A DNA stretch of 64,000 nt, from NCBI GenBank assembly GCA_016699815.1, contig CP065012.1, positions 2,232,001-2,296,000 of the forward strand. Reading direction: 5' to 3'. This document shows positions 9,419-17,394 of the stretch, piece after piece. Each line of letters starts with the position of its first letter. The stretch's first letter is position 1. The DNA is from Chitinophagaceae bacterium (GTDB lineage: Bacteria > Bacteroidota > Bacteroidia > Chitinophagales > Chitinophagaceae). The notes beneath the pieces are model-generated. The model worked only from the letters and a program-made list of their open reading frames with translations, had not been told where the DNA came from and did not search any database. Made by a program: the position numbers and the translations under genes.

Positions 9419-10686
9419 ATCAATTTATAATCAACTTCCGTAGCAGAATCTGATGGAGCCTCTATTTCATAGGATCCGAGAACATCACCAGTTTCCGAAT
9501 CTACAGATGTTATTGTAACCTTTCAGGTGGTAATTCTTCAACACCACCAAGTCCTGCTACTCCCTTACTTGGGTTGCCTTCCCATCCATCAGGGATAACA
9601 GTGTATGATTTTGAATAATTTTTTTTCCCTTTTATTTGAATTAAAGGGGTTTGCATCATGATACTTTGCATACAATGTTGTCTCAGGCGTTTTGCATAAC
9701 AAACTCTGATTCTTCATAAACTTCACTATCTGATGGTGGATTGATTGAGATGTTATCCAGAAGTGACCTGTTTGCAAAAAATGCATCAAGCATTTAGAAT
9801 TGGTTGTTCTTTATCTCTGATTACAATAAGGAAGAAATCTTGAACACCTTCTATAACTCTTAATCCTTGAACAAAGGTTCTCCTGTCAGTTGGCTGTAAA
9901 ATGTGTGGACGAGGTAACATTATGAAAGAAGCTCTGTTTGTTCCAGAATGATAGCCTGTAAGAAGGTTATACATTTGACTGAGTTGAGTTGTTGTGATTT
10001 GTCCCTCTCTTCTTTCACGAGAAGCATCTGTTGAAACTCCAATTCTCTTGGTCAGTTTCTGTTCCTCACCTGACCAGTTGAGCCAGTGATACCAGTTTCA
10101 ATTGGAATGCCTTCCACAGGAATTGTTGCTTTAACATTTGCTCCTGCATTCCAAGAACTTTGCGTAGAGTCTGTTGTCCCAAAAGATTTATTTGTTGATA
10201 GTTTGCTTACTGAAGATGTTAAAATTTCTCCTGTTTCAGTAGCTGCTTGATAGAAATCTCTGACTTTTGGTTCAAAGTCAATGATGTGAGGATATTTATC
10301 CAAGTTATCCTTATCTTTTATCAGGATGAACGGTTACATTTAATAATACACCATAACATCCAAAGTATTCTCTGGTGATGTCATCAATTTTAGAATAGTC
10401 AACTCCTTTAACCGAAGCAAGCAAATCAATTATTTTTTGCTTTTCATCCTCAGTTGGCTGGTAGCCTGTAATGCTGCAACTTACTTTTAGGTAAGTTATT
10501 TGCTTTGCCACACTTTGAATATTCTTCCGGTATATCCTCAACCTTTGGGTCGTAAGTGTAGAGGAAATTGATGACCTGAAAGGTGAAGGCATCTTTTGTC
10601 ACAAAATGTTTTGTCCATCATATCCTCGCTACAATTAACGAGTTTCCATGGAATGTCGATTGAAGGTTTAATCTGAAGTTTGACAT
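9415..10686 (-). pseudogene. Rhs-operon leader gene, frameshifted (~420 aa)
   Basis: The restored reading starts at ATG 10686 and ends at 9415, using several frame changes (about 10605, 10500, 10310, 10050, 9785 and 9640). Coherent segments include IPWKLVNCSEDMMDKTFCDK, FTFQVINFLYTYDPKVEDIP, a helical block VRDFYQAATETGEILTSSVS, a Ser/Thr/Gly-rich middle, YHSGTNRASFIMLPRPHILQ and a C-terminus with VDSETGDVLGSYEIEAPSDS. Unknown family, no signal peptide. It is first in a four-gene unit with ATGA overlaps leading to Rhs, so it is probably a dedicated partner of that toxin. Confidence 0.45.
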
Positions 10687-10990
10687 GTTGTTATGAATTT
10701 AAATTGTTAGTTGTTGATTATGCAAATGTAAAATTAGAATTGAAATAAAGCGTTGGAAGAAGTGGCTCTTTTTGTTTTGCCTTTGGGTTGGCTTGTGCGG
10801 TTGCGGCAAAACAAAATGTGCCACCCAGTGCGGCTGAAAAAATTAAAAACAAAAAAATGTGCGGTGGCAAAAATAAAACTTCATTGCGTTGGCTGTCTGT
10901 CTGGCGGTCTGTCGTTCGGTTAGGTTGTCCAAAAATGTTCGTTTCCATGTCAGTAAGTTTGATGTTAGCACTGTCGCCAAAGGGTTTCCC
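10687..10990. other. Leader of the giant Rhs cassette, no clear gene
   Basis: This is 304 bp between attC-like site 4 and the first Rhs-operon start. A 104-codon open frame on the minus strand begins inside the attC-like site and has protein-unlike composition, and an overlapping frame exists on the other strand; I consider both spurious. The segment probably contains the promoter for the Rhs operon, but I could not identify a convincing TAnnTTTG box. Confidence 0.4.
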
Positions 10991-11187
10991 CGGTAACGTT
11001 TTGAGGCTTTGTGCAGTTGGGGAATTGACCAACTGTCCGCCCGGATTTGAAGCTAAATTTATAACTAAAAAGCCGAAGTTTAGAACTACAGTCCGGCAGA
11101 ATTACGTCCGCCGAATATAAAGCTGGGATATTTACTGCCGATGATTGTACTTCCGTCTCCTAATTGCACAAAAACCGCATGTTGGGC
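10991..11187 (-). repeat. attC-like recombination site 4
   Basis: This is a 197-bp imperfect palindrome, with arms GGCTTTGTGCAGTTGGGGA (11005-11023) and CTCCTAATTGCACAAAAACC (11157-11176). On the minus strand it starts with GCCCAAC (11181-11187), a perfect match to the integron R'' consensus RYYYAAC, and ends with R'-like GTTACCG (10991-10997). It is the attC-like site nearest to the recombinase gene. Its centre (aactaaaaagccgaagttt) shares the actaaa(g)cc block of sites 1-3. Confidence 0.65.
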
Positions 11188-11314
11188 GCAGTTTTTTATC
11201 ACCCCAAATTTTACTTTTATAGTAATTACATATTGCTTGAATTTTTCCGTCTTTTAACCAAAAAAAATACTTTGTCGGTTGTATTAGATGCTTGGAAAAT
11301 TTAAAAGATACCAT
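11132..11314 (-). CDS. Small cassette ORF running into the attC-like site (60 aa)
   Basis: This basic, Cys-containing 60-codon frame (IWGDKKLRPTCGFCAIRRRK near the end) has a plausible start 4 nt after the stop of the next upstream ORF. Its last ~18 codons lie inside attC-like site 4, which is common for cassette genes but also lowers the chance that this end is conserved. Product unknown. Confidence 0.25.
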   Translation of the reverse strand: MVSFKFSKHLIQPTKYFFWLKDGKIQAICNYYKSKIWGDKKLRPTCGFCAIRRRKYNHRQ

Positions 11315-11318
11315 TGAT

Positions 11319-11507
11319 TTATTTCTTAGAGCAAATGGGAGTGTGTCTGATATAATCTTTGGGAATAGTCGTAAATTTTAATCCATTATTTTCATCAGTA
11401 GTAAAACCATTGTAATTTTCGCTCTTTTCAAGAACATTACTCTCTTTGGGGTTTGAAGGGAAGCGTTTATTTATTATACTGTCAATTAAAACTTCACTTT
11501 CAAACAT
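11319..11507 (-). CDS. Small cassette ORF (62 aa)
   Basis: The start codon overlaps the stop of the disrupted gene 11500-11935 (ATGTTTGA), suggesting a coupled pair. The protein is charged and Asn/Lys-rich (SNVLEKSENYNGFTTDENNG), with no membrane segment. It is not recognised and may be a fragment of a larger frameshifted gene, given the density of indels next door. Confidence 0.35.
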   Translation of the reverse strand: MFESEVLIDSIINKRFPSNPKESNVLEKSENYNGFTTDENNGLKFTTIPKDYIRHTPICSKK

Positions 11508-11935
11508 ATTCCATACACTTCTTTGTCATGCCCTCTCCACCAAGGATGTTCCCATTCAATTTCATAATGGTGTCCATTATTTTGCGATTAAGAGAAATTA
11601 ATTCCTTTTCTTTTTCAGAAAAACACTATCTCCTAAATACCCTGGAAAATCCTTTTGTTGGTCCACAAAAATTGATATTCCATCAGAAATATTAGTTGGC
11701 CTTCCGTCCTCATTAAATTCTGAAACAAAAATTTCAATTAAGTCAAAGCCGTCCTGAAAAAAAATTTATTACTCTTTATTCCATCTTTGGATACAATATA
11801 TGATGGGTCATTACATCCACAAAAAGGTTAAAAGACAGATTATGGTTTCACCATCATAAAGTTGCCCTGAGAAATGGCTGTCCAACTATGGGTGGTGGGT
11901 GGAAACTGGATGTCGAGGTAAGATATATTGATCAT
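11500..11935 (-). pseudogene. Cassette hypothetical protein, frameshifted (~145 aa)
   Basis: The restored reading begins at ATG 11935 (MINISYLDIQFPPTTHSW), then SGQLYDGETIICLL, CGCNDPSYIVSKDGIKSNKFF, DLIEIFVSEFNEDGRPTNIS and LISLNRKIMDTIMKLNGNIL, and stops at 11500. Three or four frame changes are needed; one falls in a run of eight T (minus strand, near 11765). Length 436 nt is not a multiple of three. The sequence looks like a small globular immunity-type protein, but no family is recognised. It is the first gene after the recombinase. Confidence 0.45.
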
Positions 11936-12218
11936 CGCTTAATGATGATAGATATTCGTCAGCCGGGGGGGTGGGTCTGGTGTTGGCATTTTTAGCTCTT
12001 TGCAAGGTTGGCTTTGTGTCAGGGTTTTGATGGCGCAATGTGCTAAAAATAGCGAGGGTCGTCTGGCAAAGTCATGTAAGGCTTTAGTAGGTGCTGTTTA
12101 GGGTACACGTAAATATATGATACTTCCTCACCATTTCGAAAAAAAATGTACCTTAAAAACCAACGCTTTAGTATAATGCATTTTGTATTGTTATTAGTAC
12201 AATACGTTTTTGGTCTGT
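11936..12218. other. Region between recombinase and first cassette gene: candidate attI
   Basis: No convincing gene is present. There is a perfect 9-bp inverted repeat (ATTTTTAGC 11988-11996, GCTAAAAAT 12042-12050) around a 45-nt loop, and an R'-like GTTGGTT on the minus strand (12158-12164). A primary integron site (attI) would be expected here if the adjacent recombinase built the array. The first cassette's R'' box predicts a leading core GTTGGGC, which I did not find; GTTGGTT matches at five of seven positions. Confidence 0.25.
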
Positions 12219-13403
12219 TTACCACTCTATCTTTTCGCTTTTCCATAAATCATCAAACGGGCTTTTAATATTTACCAGTTCCCGGCGGCTTACATGTAAA
12301 TATCGCTCCGTGGTTTTAATGTTGAAATGTCCTAATAAATCTTTTATATACCTTATATCCGTCCCTTTTTCCAGCAGGTGCGTGGCAAAACTATGCCTTA
12401 AACTATGCATCCCTATCTCTTTTTTTATGCCGGCTTTGTTTTTAGCATTATAAAATATTTGCTGTGCAGTTCGGGTAGGGTAGGCTTCTCCCGTAGTTTC
12501 CGATTCAAAAAGGTATCGTTTTGGCCGGGGCTTATATTCTTTTATATAATCTCTTAATATATCCAGCAATATGGGGCTTAAGGGCACATAACGGTCTTTT
12601 TTTCCCTTTGCCCGCTCAATAAATATTTGCATTCTGCGGCTATCTATATCGGTAATTTTTAGGGCCACTATTTCGCTTACCCTAAGTCCTGCACTATATG
12701 CCGTAAACAACATGGCCTTATGCTTTTTGTTGCTGAGCGCATTAAACAACCGGGCTATTTCTGTTTCATTCAATAACCTGGGCAATTGCATTGGCTTTTT
12801 TGGCCGTGGTAGTTTTATAAAAAACCTTTCTTTTCTCAATACCTGCTCATAATAAAATTTTAGGGCATTGATCCTGCTATGCAATGTATTTTCTTTTAGC
12901 CCGCATTGCAGCTTGCAATATATAATATAGCGCTTCAAATCTTCTATGGTAAGCTCATCGGCCGGAATGTTTTTGAGTAGTACCAAAAGCTGGCTCATTT
13001 CATTTGCATAAGTTCTTATTGTAGATGCACTATAAGCTTTTAAATGCAAGGTTTCCAATAAACGGGGTAGTACCTGTGCATTTGCTGCATGTATATAAAA
13101 TAAGGATTTCAATGCTTTGCCGGCAATAGCGGGTTTTGGTTCCTGTGGTTTATGTGCTACCTGCATCACTTCCTGTTGTGTTGTTTGTGCATCGGTTAAT
13201 AAGGTTGCTACCTGTTTAAAAGCCTTTTTAAGCAGTTGATAACTTTCTTTATTGTAGGGTATATACCAGCATTTATTGCTTTTGCTCCACAGTGCACCAA
13301 CTTTTTTCTTTAATAATTCAATAAAGCTTTTATTGTGAGCTACATAAATGCCAATGCAATTATTGTTACGGTGAAATAAAGGGCGCAGGTAAATTGTTTT
13401 CAT
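12219..13403 (-). CDS. Tyrosine recombinase/integrase with N-terminal extension
   Basis: This is a 394-aa site-specific recombinase. The catalytic residues are all present: R241 (SAGLRVSEI), a beta-hairpin Lys near 266-269 (AKGKKDRYVPL), H333 and R336 (HSLRHSFATHLL), H359 (LLGHFNIKTTERY) and nucleophile Y368. A SAM-like core-binding domain occupies about 110-200. The first ~95 residues are an extra module with ALWSKSNKCWYIPY, seen in a group of Bacteroidota integrases, probably arm-type DNA binding. The C-terminal SPFDDL resembles the end of integron integrases, but the extra helix insertion that defines IntI between the catalytic boxes is not apparent. The gene lies next to the attC-like array and is codirectional with it, so it is the best candidate for moving the cassettes; that link is inference. 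Confidence 0.85.
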   Translation of the reverse strand: MKTIYLRPLFHRNNNCIGIYVAHNKSFIELLKKKVGALWSKSNKCWYIPYNKESYQLLKKAFKQVATLLTDAQTTQQEVMQVAHKPQEPKPAIAGKALKSLFYIHAANAQVLPRLLETLHLKAYSASTIRTYANEMSQLLVLLKNIPADELTIEDLKRYIIYCKLQCGLKENTLHSRINALKFYYEQVLRKERFFIKLPRPKKPMQLPRLLNETEIARLFNALSNKKHKAMLFTAYSAGLRVSEIVALKITDIDSRRMQIFIERAKGKKDRYVPLSPILLDILRDYIKEYKPRPKRYLFESETTGEAYPTRTAQQIFYNAKNKAGIKKEIGMHSLRHSFATHLLEKGTDIRYIKDLLGHFNIKTTERYLHVSRRELVNIKSPFDDLWKSEKIEW

Positions 13404-13656
13404 GCCAGGTTTTGCTTTTAAAGGAATTCAATGGGCATACAACTCCGTAGCCCTCAGTTACATGGCCAGGGCATCAGGATGCTTAAAATTAAATAAAAAA
13501 GATATCTGAAAATCCGAAAAAGGGTAATTTTTTTGGATATATGTAAATATTTTTTTTGGACCAAAAGAGGTTATGCAACGCAATAAAAATCTAAAAATTA
13601 TGACTGAACGCATAAAGTGAGGTCGTAAAATTATGAACCCTGCTGCAAAATAAAAA

Positions 13657-13682
13657 GTTCAGCAAGCTTTAACCTGCTGAAC
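13657..13682 (-). terminator. Intrinsic terminator of superoxide dismutase gene
   Basis: GTTCAGCA pairs with TGCTGAAC around a 10-nt loop. On the minus strand the stem is followed by CTTTTTATTTTG. It lies 25 nt downstream of the sod stop. Confidence 0.7.
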
Positions 13683-13707
13683 CTTAAAAATTTAAATATT
13701 GTTTTAA

Positions 13708-14310
13708 TTAAGCTGCTTCAAACCTTTCGGCTACTTTGGCCCAGTTAACCAGGTTCCAAAATGCTGCCAGGTAATCGCCCCGCTTGTTTTGGTACTTTAG
13801 GTAATAAGCGTGTTCCCATACATCGGCACCAAGCAATGGCGTGCCTTTTACTTCAGCTACATCCATTAAAGGATTGTCCTGGTTGGGGGTGGAGCTTACT
13901 TCAAGCTTGCCGTCTCTTACTATCAGCCATGCCCAGCCGCTTCCAAAGCGGGTTAATCCTGCGCTGTTAAATTTTTCTTTAAAAGAATCCAACGATCCAA
14001 ATGCGGCATTAATTGCTTCGGCAATTTTTCCTGTAGGGGCGCCGCCTGCGCTGGGTATTAGGCTTTCCCAAAAAAAGCTATGGTTCCAATGGCCGCCACC
14101 GTTATTACGTACTGCCGGGCTTATTTTGCCTGCGTTTTTTACCAAATCTTCCAGCGGTTTATTTTCATTGTCAGATCCGGCAATGGCTTTATTGAGGTTA
14201 TCTACATAGGCCTGGTGGTGCTTGCCATGGTGTATTTGCATGGTAAGGGTATCAATATGCGGTTCCAAAGCATCGTATGCATAAGGTAATGGAGATAGTG
14301 TAAATGCCAT
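13708..14310 (-). CDS. sodA: Superoxide dismutase, Mn/Fe type
   Basis: This 200-aa cytosolic enzyme converts superoxide to peroxide and oxygen. Metal ligands are visible: H27 (IHHGKHH), a second His in [10 protein letters not shown], and Asp/His in the signature [15 protein letters not shown]. The family length is normal, and there is no signal peptide. GGAPTGK and the surrounding residues fit the Mn or cambialistic group, but metal choice cannot be settled from sequence alone. Upstream, a TAAATTTG box (14351-14358, minus strand) is a plausible Bacteroidota -7 element. A hairpin terminator follows the gene, so it is probably monocistronic. Confidence 0.93.
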   Translation of the reverse strand: MAFTLSPLPYAYDALEPHIDTLTMQIHHGKHHQAYVDNLNKAIAGSDNENKPLEDLVKNAGKISPAVRNNGGGHWNHSFFWESLIPSAGGAPTGKIAEAINAAFGSLDSFKEKFNSAGLTRFGSGWAWLIVRDGKLEVSSTPNQDNPLMDVAEVKGTPLLGADVWEHAYYLKYQNKRGDYLAAFWNLVNWAKVAERFEAA

Positions 14311-14414
14311 AGTTGTAAATTTTATTGGTTCTTAAAAATTTTTCGGATCACAAATTTAAAGGTTCGCTTTAAAAAAACCCATCTGTGCCTGTTAATCTTT
14401 CTAATTTCGGAAAC

Positions 14415-14855
14415 TTACCGCTTATCTTTAAAAAAAGATTTTATTAATGCGCTACATTCTTCCTGCAATAGGCCACCCACAATTTCGGTTTTGGGATGAA
14501 ACGGGTTTTTATTGCCTGTATATTTTTTAAAACCATTTTTTTCGTCGTAAGCGCCAAATACAATCCTGTTTATTTTGCTCCAGTATAATGCGCCACAGCA
14601 CATGAGGCATGGTTCTAAGGTTACATATAAAGTAGCATCGGGCAGGTATTTGCTTCCCAAATAATTAAAAGCAGCAGTAAGGGCAATAATTTCTGCATGT
14701 GCCGTACTGTCGTTTAGCAATTCTACCTGGTTCCATCCTTTACTGATGATCCTGTTTTGCACTACCACTATGGCGCCTACCGGCACTTCATCTCCTTCCA
14801 AAGCTTTTTGTGCTTCTTTTAATGCAAGGTTCATATAATGCTCATCTGTCGTCAT
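14415..14855 (-). CDS. tadA: tRNA adenosine deaminase / nucleoside deaminase
   Basis: This 146-aa zinc deaminase of the CDA fold has catalytic HAE (H53, E55) and zinc-binding PCLMC (C83, C86). The TLYVTLEPCLMC and FGAYDEKNG segments and the length are typical of TadA, which converts A34 to inosine in tRNA-Arg(ACG). The fold is shared with guanine deaminase (GuaD), so the substrate is a family-based call. It is divergent from the aldehyde dehydrogenase gene, with a 29-bp gap between start codons. Confidence 0.85.
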   Translation of the reverse strand: MTTDEHYMNLALKEAQKALEGDEVPVGAIVVVQNRIISKGWNQVELLNDSTAHAEIIALTAAFNYLGSKYLPDATLYVTLEPCLMCCGALYWSKINRIVFGAYDEKNGFKKYTGNKNPFHPKTEIVGGLLQEECSALIKSFFKDKR

Positions 14856-14884
14856 AAAAATTTAACTTTAAACAAATTTAGTGC

Positions 14885-16258
14885 ATGTCTTATCTTCAAC
14901 AGCTCAATACCCTCTATGAATTTTTTAAAACCGGGCAAACCCAACCTTACCTTTTTCGTAAAGAACAATTACAAAAGTTAAGAAATGCCATTCTTCAACA
15001 CGAAGAAGAAATTTATGCGGCGCTTTATACCGACCTTAAAAAATGCGCCGAAGAATGCTGGGTTACGGAAAACGGCCTCGCAATTGCAGAAATAAACCAT
15101 GCCTTATGCAACCTAAAAAAATGGATGCGGCCGCAACGAAAATGTACCAACCTGGTAAATTTTCTTTCTTCCAGTTTTGTAATGAGGGAACCCCTGGGTG
15201 TTGTATTGCTTATTGCGCCATGGAATTATCCTTTTCAACTGCTCATGAAGCCGCTTATTGCTGCAATTGCCGGTGGAAATTGTGTGGTATTGAAACCTTC
15301 GGAACATGCACCGGCTACCGCTGCCGTAATGAAAGCTATGGTAGAAGAAATTTTTCCGCCGCATTATATTTTATATGTAGAAGGAGAAGGAAAAAGTGTG
15401 TTGCCTCAAATGATGCAGCAATTTGTATTTGACCATGTGTTTTTTACCGGCAGCCCTGCTGTGGGAAAAGAAATTTATAAAATGGCTGCAGAAAACCTGG
15501 TGCCGGTTACGCTGGAACTGGGCGGTAAAAGCCCATGCGTAGTAGATGCAGACGCCGATGTGGTTACTACAGCAAAACGAATAGCCGTTACAAAATTTAC
15601 CAATGCCGGCCAAATGTGTGTAGCGCCGGATTATGTACTGGTGCACCGTTCTCAAAAAGCAGCGCTGGTTGAAGAATTGAAAAAATACATCATTCAATTT
15701 TTTGGTGAGGATGCTGCAGCTCATTACAATTATTGTAAAATAATAAACGAAAACCAATTTGACCGCATTGTTAAATACCTGGATGAGGGCAACGTAATTT
15801 TTGGCGGAAAATATAACCGCAGCAAACTTTTTATTGCTCCCACGCTTTTAGATGAGCTGTCTTTACAAAGCGCTGTTATGGAGGAAGAAATTTTTGGGCC
15901 CATACTTCCCATCTTTGTTTTTGATGATAAACAGCAGGCTTTGGAAATTATTGAAGCCAATAAAAACCCGCTGGCCTTTTATATTTTTGCTGCCCATAGG
16001 CAAAATGCAATGCAATGGCTCAGGGATGTTGCATCAGGCGGCGCTTGCATTAATAATGCAAGCTGGCATTTTGCCAATCATTACCTGCCGGCGGGTGGCA
16101 GGGGAAAAAGCGGCATGGGTAATTACCATGGTAAATATGGTTTTGATACCTTTACTCATCCAAAGGGCGTGCTTAAATCACCCAACTGGTTCGACCCCAA
16201 GTTAAAATATCCGCCGTTTAAGGGAAGGCTTAACCTGTTTAAAAAAATCATCAGGTAA
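14885..16258 (+). CDS. Aldehyde dehydrogenase (class 3-like)
   Basis: This 457-aa NAD(P)-dependent dehydrogenase oxidises aldehydes to acids. Visible motifs are APWNYPFQL (substrate/cofactor channel), VLKPSEHAP, FTGSPAVGKEI (nucleotide binding), LELGGKSP with the catalytic Glu, and NAGQMCVAPDY with the nucleophile C245. The short N-terminus and these motifs place it in the class 3/fatty aldehyde group. The C-terminus is Lys-rich with no obvious membrane anchor. A glutathione peroxidase-like gene follows after 3 nt, suggesting a joint response to lipid-peroxide or aldehyde stress (inference). Confidence 0.9.
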   Translation: MSYLQQLNTLYEFFKTGQTQPYLFRKEQLQKLRNAILQHEEEIYAALYTDLKKCAEECWVTENGLAIAEINHALCNLKKWMRPQRKCTNLVNFLSSSFVMREPLGVVLLIAPWNYPFQLLMKPLIAAIAGGNCVVLKPSEHAPATAAVMKAMVEEIFPPHYILYVEGEGKSVLPQMMQQFVFDHVFFTGSPAVGKEIYKMAAENLVPVTLELGGKSPCVVDADADVVTTAKRIAVTKFTNAGQMCVAPDYVLVHRSQKAALVEELKKYIIQFFGEDAAAHYNYCKIINENQFDRIVKYLDEGNVIFGGKYNRSKLFIAPTLLDELSLQSAVMEEEIFGPILPIFVFDDKQQALEIIEANKNPLAFYIFAAHRQNAMQWLRDVASGGACINNASWHFANHYLPAGGRGKSGMGNYHGKYGFDTFTHPKGVLKSPNWFDPKLKYPPFKGRLNLFKKIIR

Positions 16259-16261
16259 TTT

Positions 16262-16837
16262 ATGACGCTAAGGCAAAAACTTATCATCTTTGCATATCCT
16301 TTGCTCCATAAATTTTCACAATGTGTGGGCAACAATTCATTTTTACAATCTAATATTATGGCTCCGGAATCATTTTATCAATTGCAGGCAACTTTAAATA
16401 ATGAACAGGTACTTGATTTTTCTGCCTTAAAAGGAAAAAAAGTTTTAATTGTTAATACTGCATCCGATTGCGGCTATACACCACAGTATAAAGGGTTGCA
16501 GGCGTTGCATGAAAAATTTAAAAACAGCTTAACTATTATAGGTTTCCCTTCAAACGAGTTTGGCGAGCAGGAAAAAGGCAGCGATGCCGAAATTGAACAT
16601 TTTTGTTTCGTAAACTACGGCGTTAATTTTCCTTTGGCAAAAAAAAGTGGCGTAAAAAAATCAACAGAACAAAGCAAGGTGTACCAATGGCTCACACAGG
16701 AGCAAAAAAACGGATGGAACAGCAAAGCGCCCGACTGGAATTTTTGTAAGTATTTAATTGACGAAAATGGCAACCTCACCCATTTTTTTCCTTCGCCTGT
16801 AGATCCTATGGATAAAGAGCTGCTGGAAAAACTGTAA
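16262..16837 (+). CDS. Glutathione peroxidase family protein
   Basis: This thiol peroxidase reduces hydrogen or lipid peroxides. Peroxidatic C70 is in NTASDCGYT. GFPSNEFGEQE contains the catalytic Gln region, and WNFCKYLID carries the Trp/Asn of the active site. As drawn it has 191 aa with a 32-residue hydrophobic-leaning N-terminus. A start at ATG 16358 would give the usual ~159 aa, so the true start is uncertain. It starts 3 nt after the aldehyde dehydrogenase stop and is likely cotranscribed. A second, lipoprotein-type paralogue is at 26250. Confidence 0.88.
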   Translation: MTLRQKLIIFAYPLLHKFSQCVGNNSFLQSNIMAPESFYQLQATLNNEQVLDFSALKGKKVLIVNTASDCGYTPQYKGLQALHEKFKNSLTIIGFPSNEFGEQEKGSDAEIEHFCFVNYGVNFPLAKKSGVKKSTEQSKVYQWLTQEQKNGWNSKAPDWNFCKYLIDENGNLTHFFPSPVDPMDKELLEKL

Positions 16838-16872
16838 TTTTTTTTACATTCTAAAAAGCTATAACCTTTATT

Positions 16873-17391
16873 ATGTTTACAAAAGCAGATATTGAAAAAT
16901 ATTTCCTCGCAGAAAAAAATGCAGCTTTGTTTTTTTTGATCCTGGGAATTGTAGCCATTTTAGCTTCCGTAATATTTTTTGCCTTTATTAAAACCAATTG
17001 GTATAAAGGCTTTGCCGTTCCCTTATTTATAATTGGTATCATACAGGGCGTGGTGGGTTACCAGGTATATAAAACTGCAGATGAATATAGAAAAGACAAT
17101 GTGTTTGCTTATGATTTAAACCCGGCAAAACTGGAAAGCCAGGAAATGGCAAGAATGCAAAAAGTAAAAAAGCGGTTAACTATTTTGCTCATTGCAGAAG
17201 CATCGTTTTTTGTAACTGCGGTAGTTTTACTTTTGGTTTATAAAAATAATGCAGGCGCTGCAATATGGCGTGGGCTTGCCTTTGGGTTAATGTTGCAGGC
17301 GATTGTTTCTTTTGGCTTTAACCTGCAGGCTGGTAACCGGGCAAAAATTTATTTAAACGGCCTCCAATCTTTTTTTAAAATGAAACCTTAG
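16873..17391 (+). CDS. Four-helix integral membrane protein
   Basis: This 172-aa protein has a short cytosolic N-terminus (MFTKADIEKYFLAEKN) and four hydrophobic segments, about 18-38, 43-61, 100-120 and 128-148. Lys-rich loops are on the cytosolic side. I do not recognise the family. The gene is followed 3 nt later by a DUF1345 membrane protein, with which it may form an operon. No catalytic motif is visible. Confidence 0.75.
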   Translation: MFTKADIEKYFLAEKNAALFFLILGIVAILASVIFFAFIKTNWYKGFAVPLFIIGIIQGVVGYQVYKTADEYRKDNVFAYDLNPAKLESQEMARMQKVKKRLTILLIAEASFFVTAVVLLLVYKNNAGAAIWRGLAFGLMLQAIVSFGFNLQAGNRAKIYLNGLQSFFKMKP

Positions 17392-17394
17392 TTA

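Noticed and set aside
2724..10885. A 17-nt match (aaaaataaaacttcatt, 10869-10885) to the complement of 2724-2740
   Set aside because: The match is A/T-rich, in opposite orientation and not bounded by a longer repeat; probably chance or distant cassette-leader similarity.
10718..11120. Open frames on both strands (104 and 110 codons) across attC-like site 4
   Set aside because: They lie opposite one another, contain the palindrome arms, and show no domain pattern; considered by-products of the repeat.
12043..12246. 67-codon minus-strand frame after the recombinase
   Set aside because: It overlaps the recombinase end and has a random-looking composition rich in Asn, Lys and aromatic residues; more likely part of the candidate attI region.
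13404..13656. tRNA or attachment-site remnant at the right border of the island
   Set aside because: No tRNA 3' end or direct repeat matching the left side was found; the left border of the island is outside the window.
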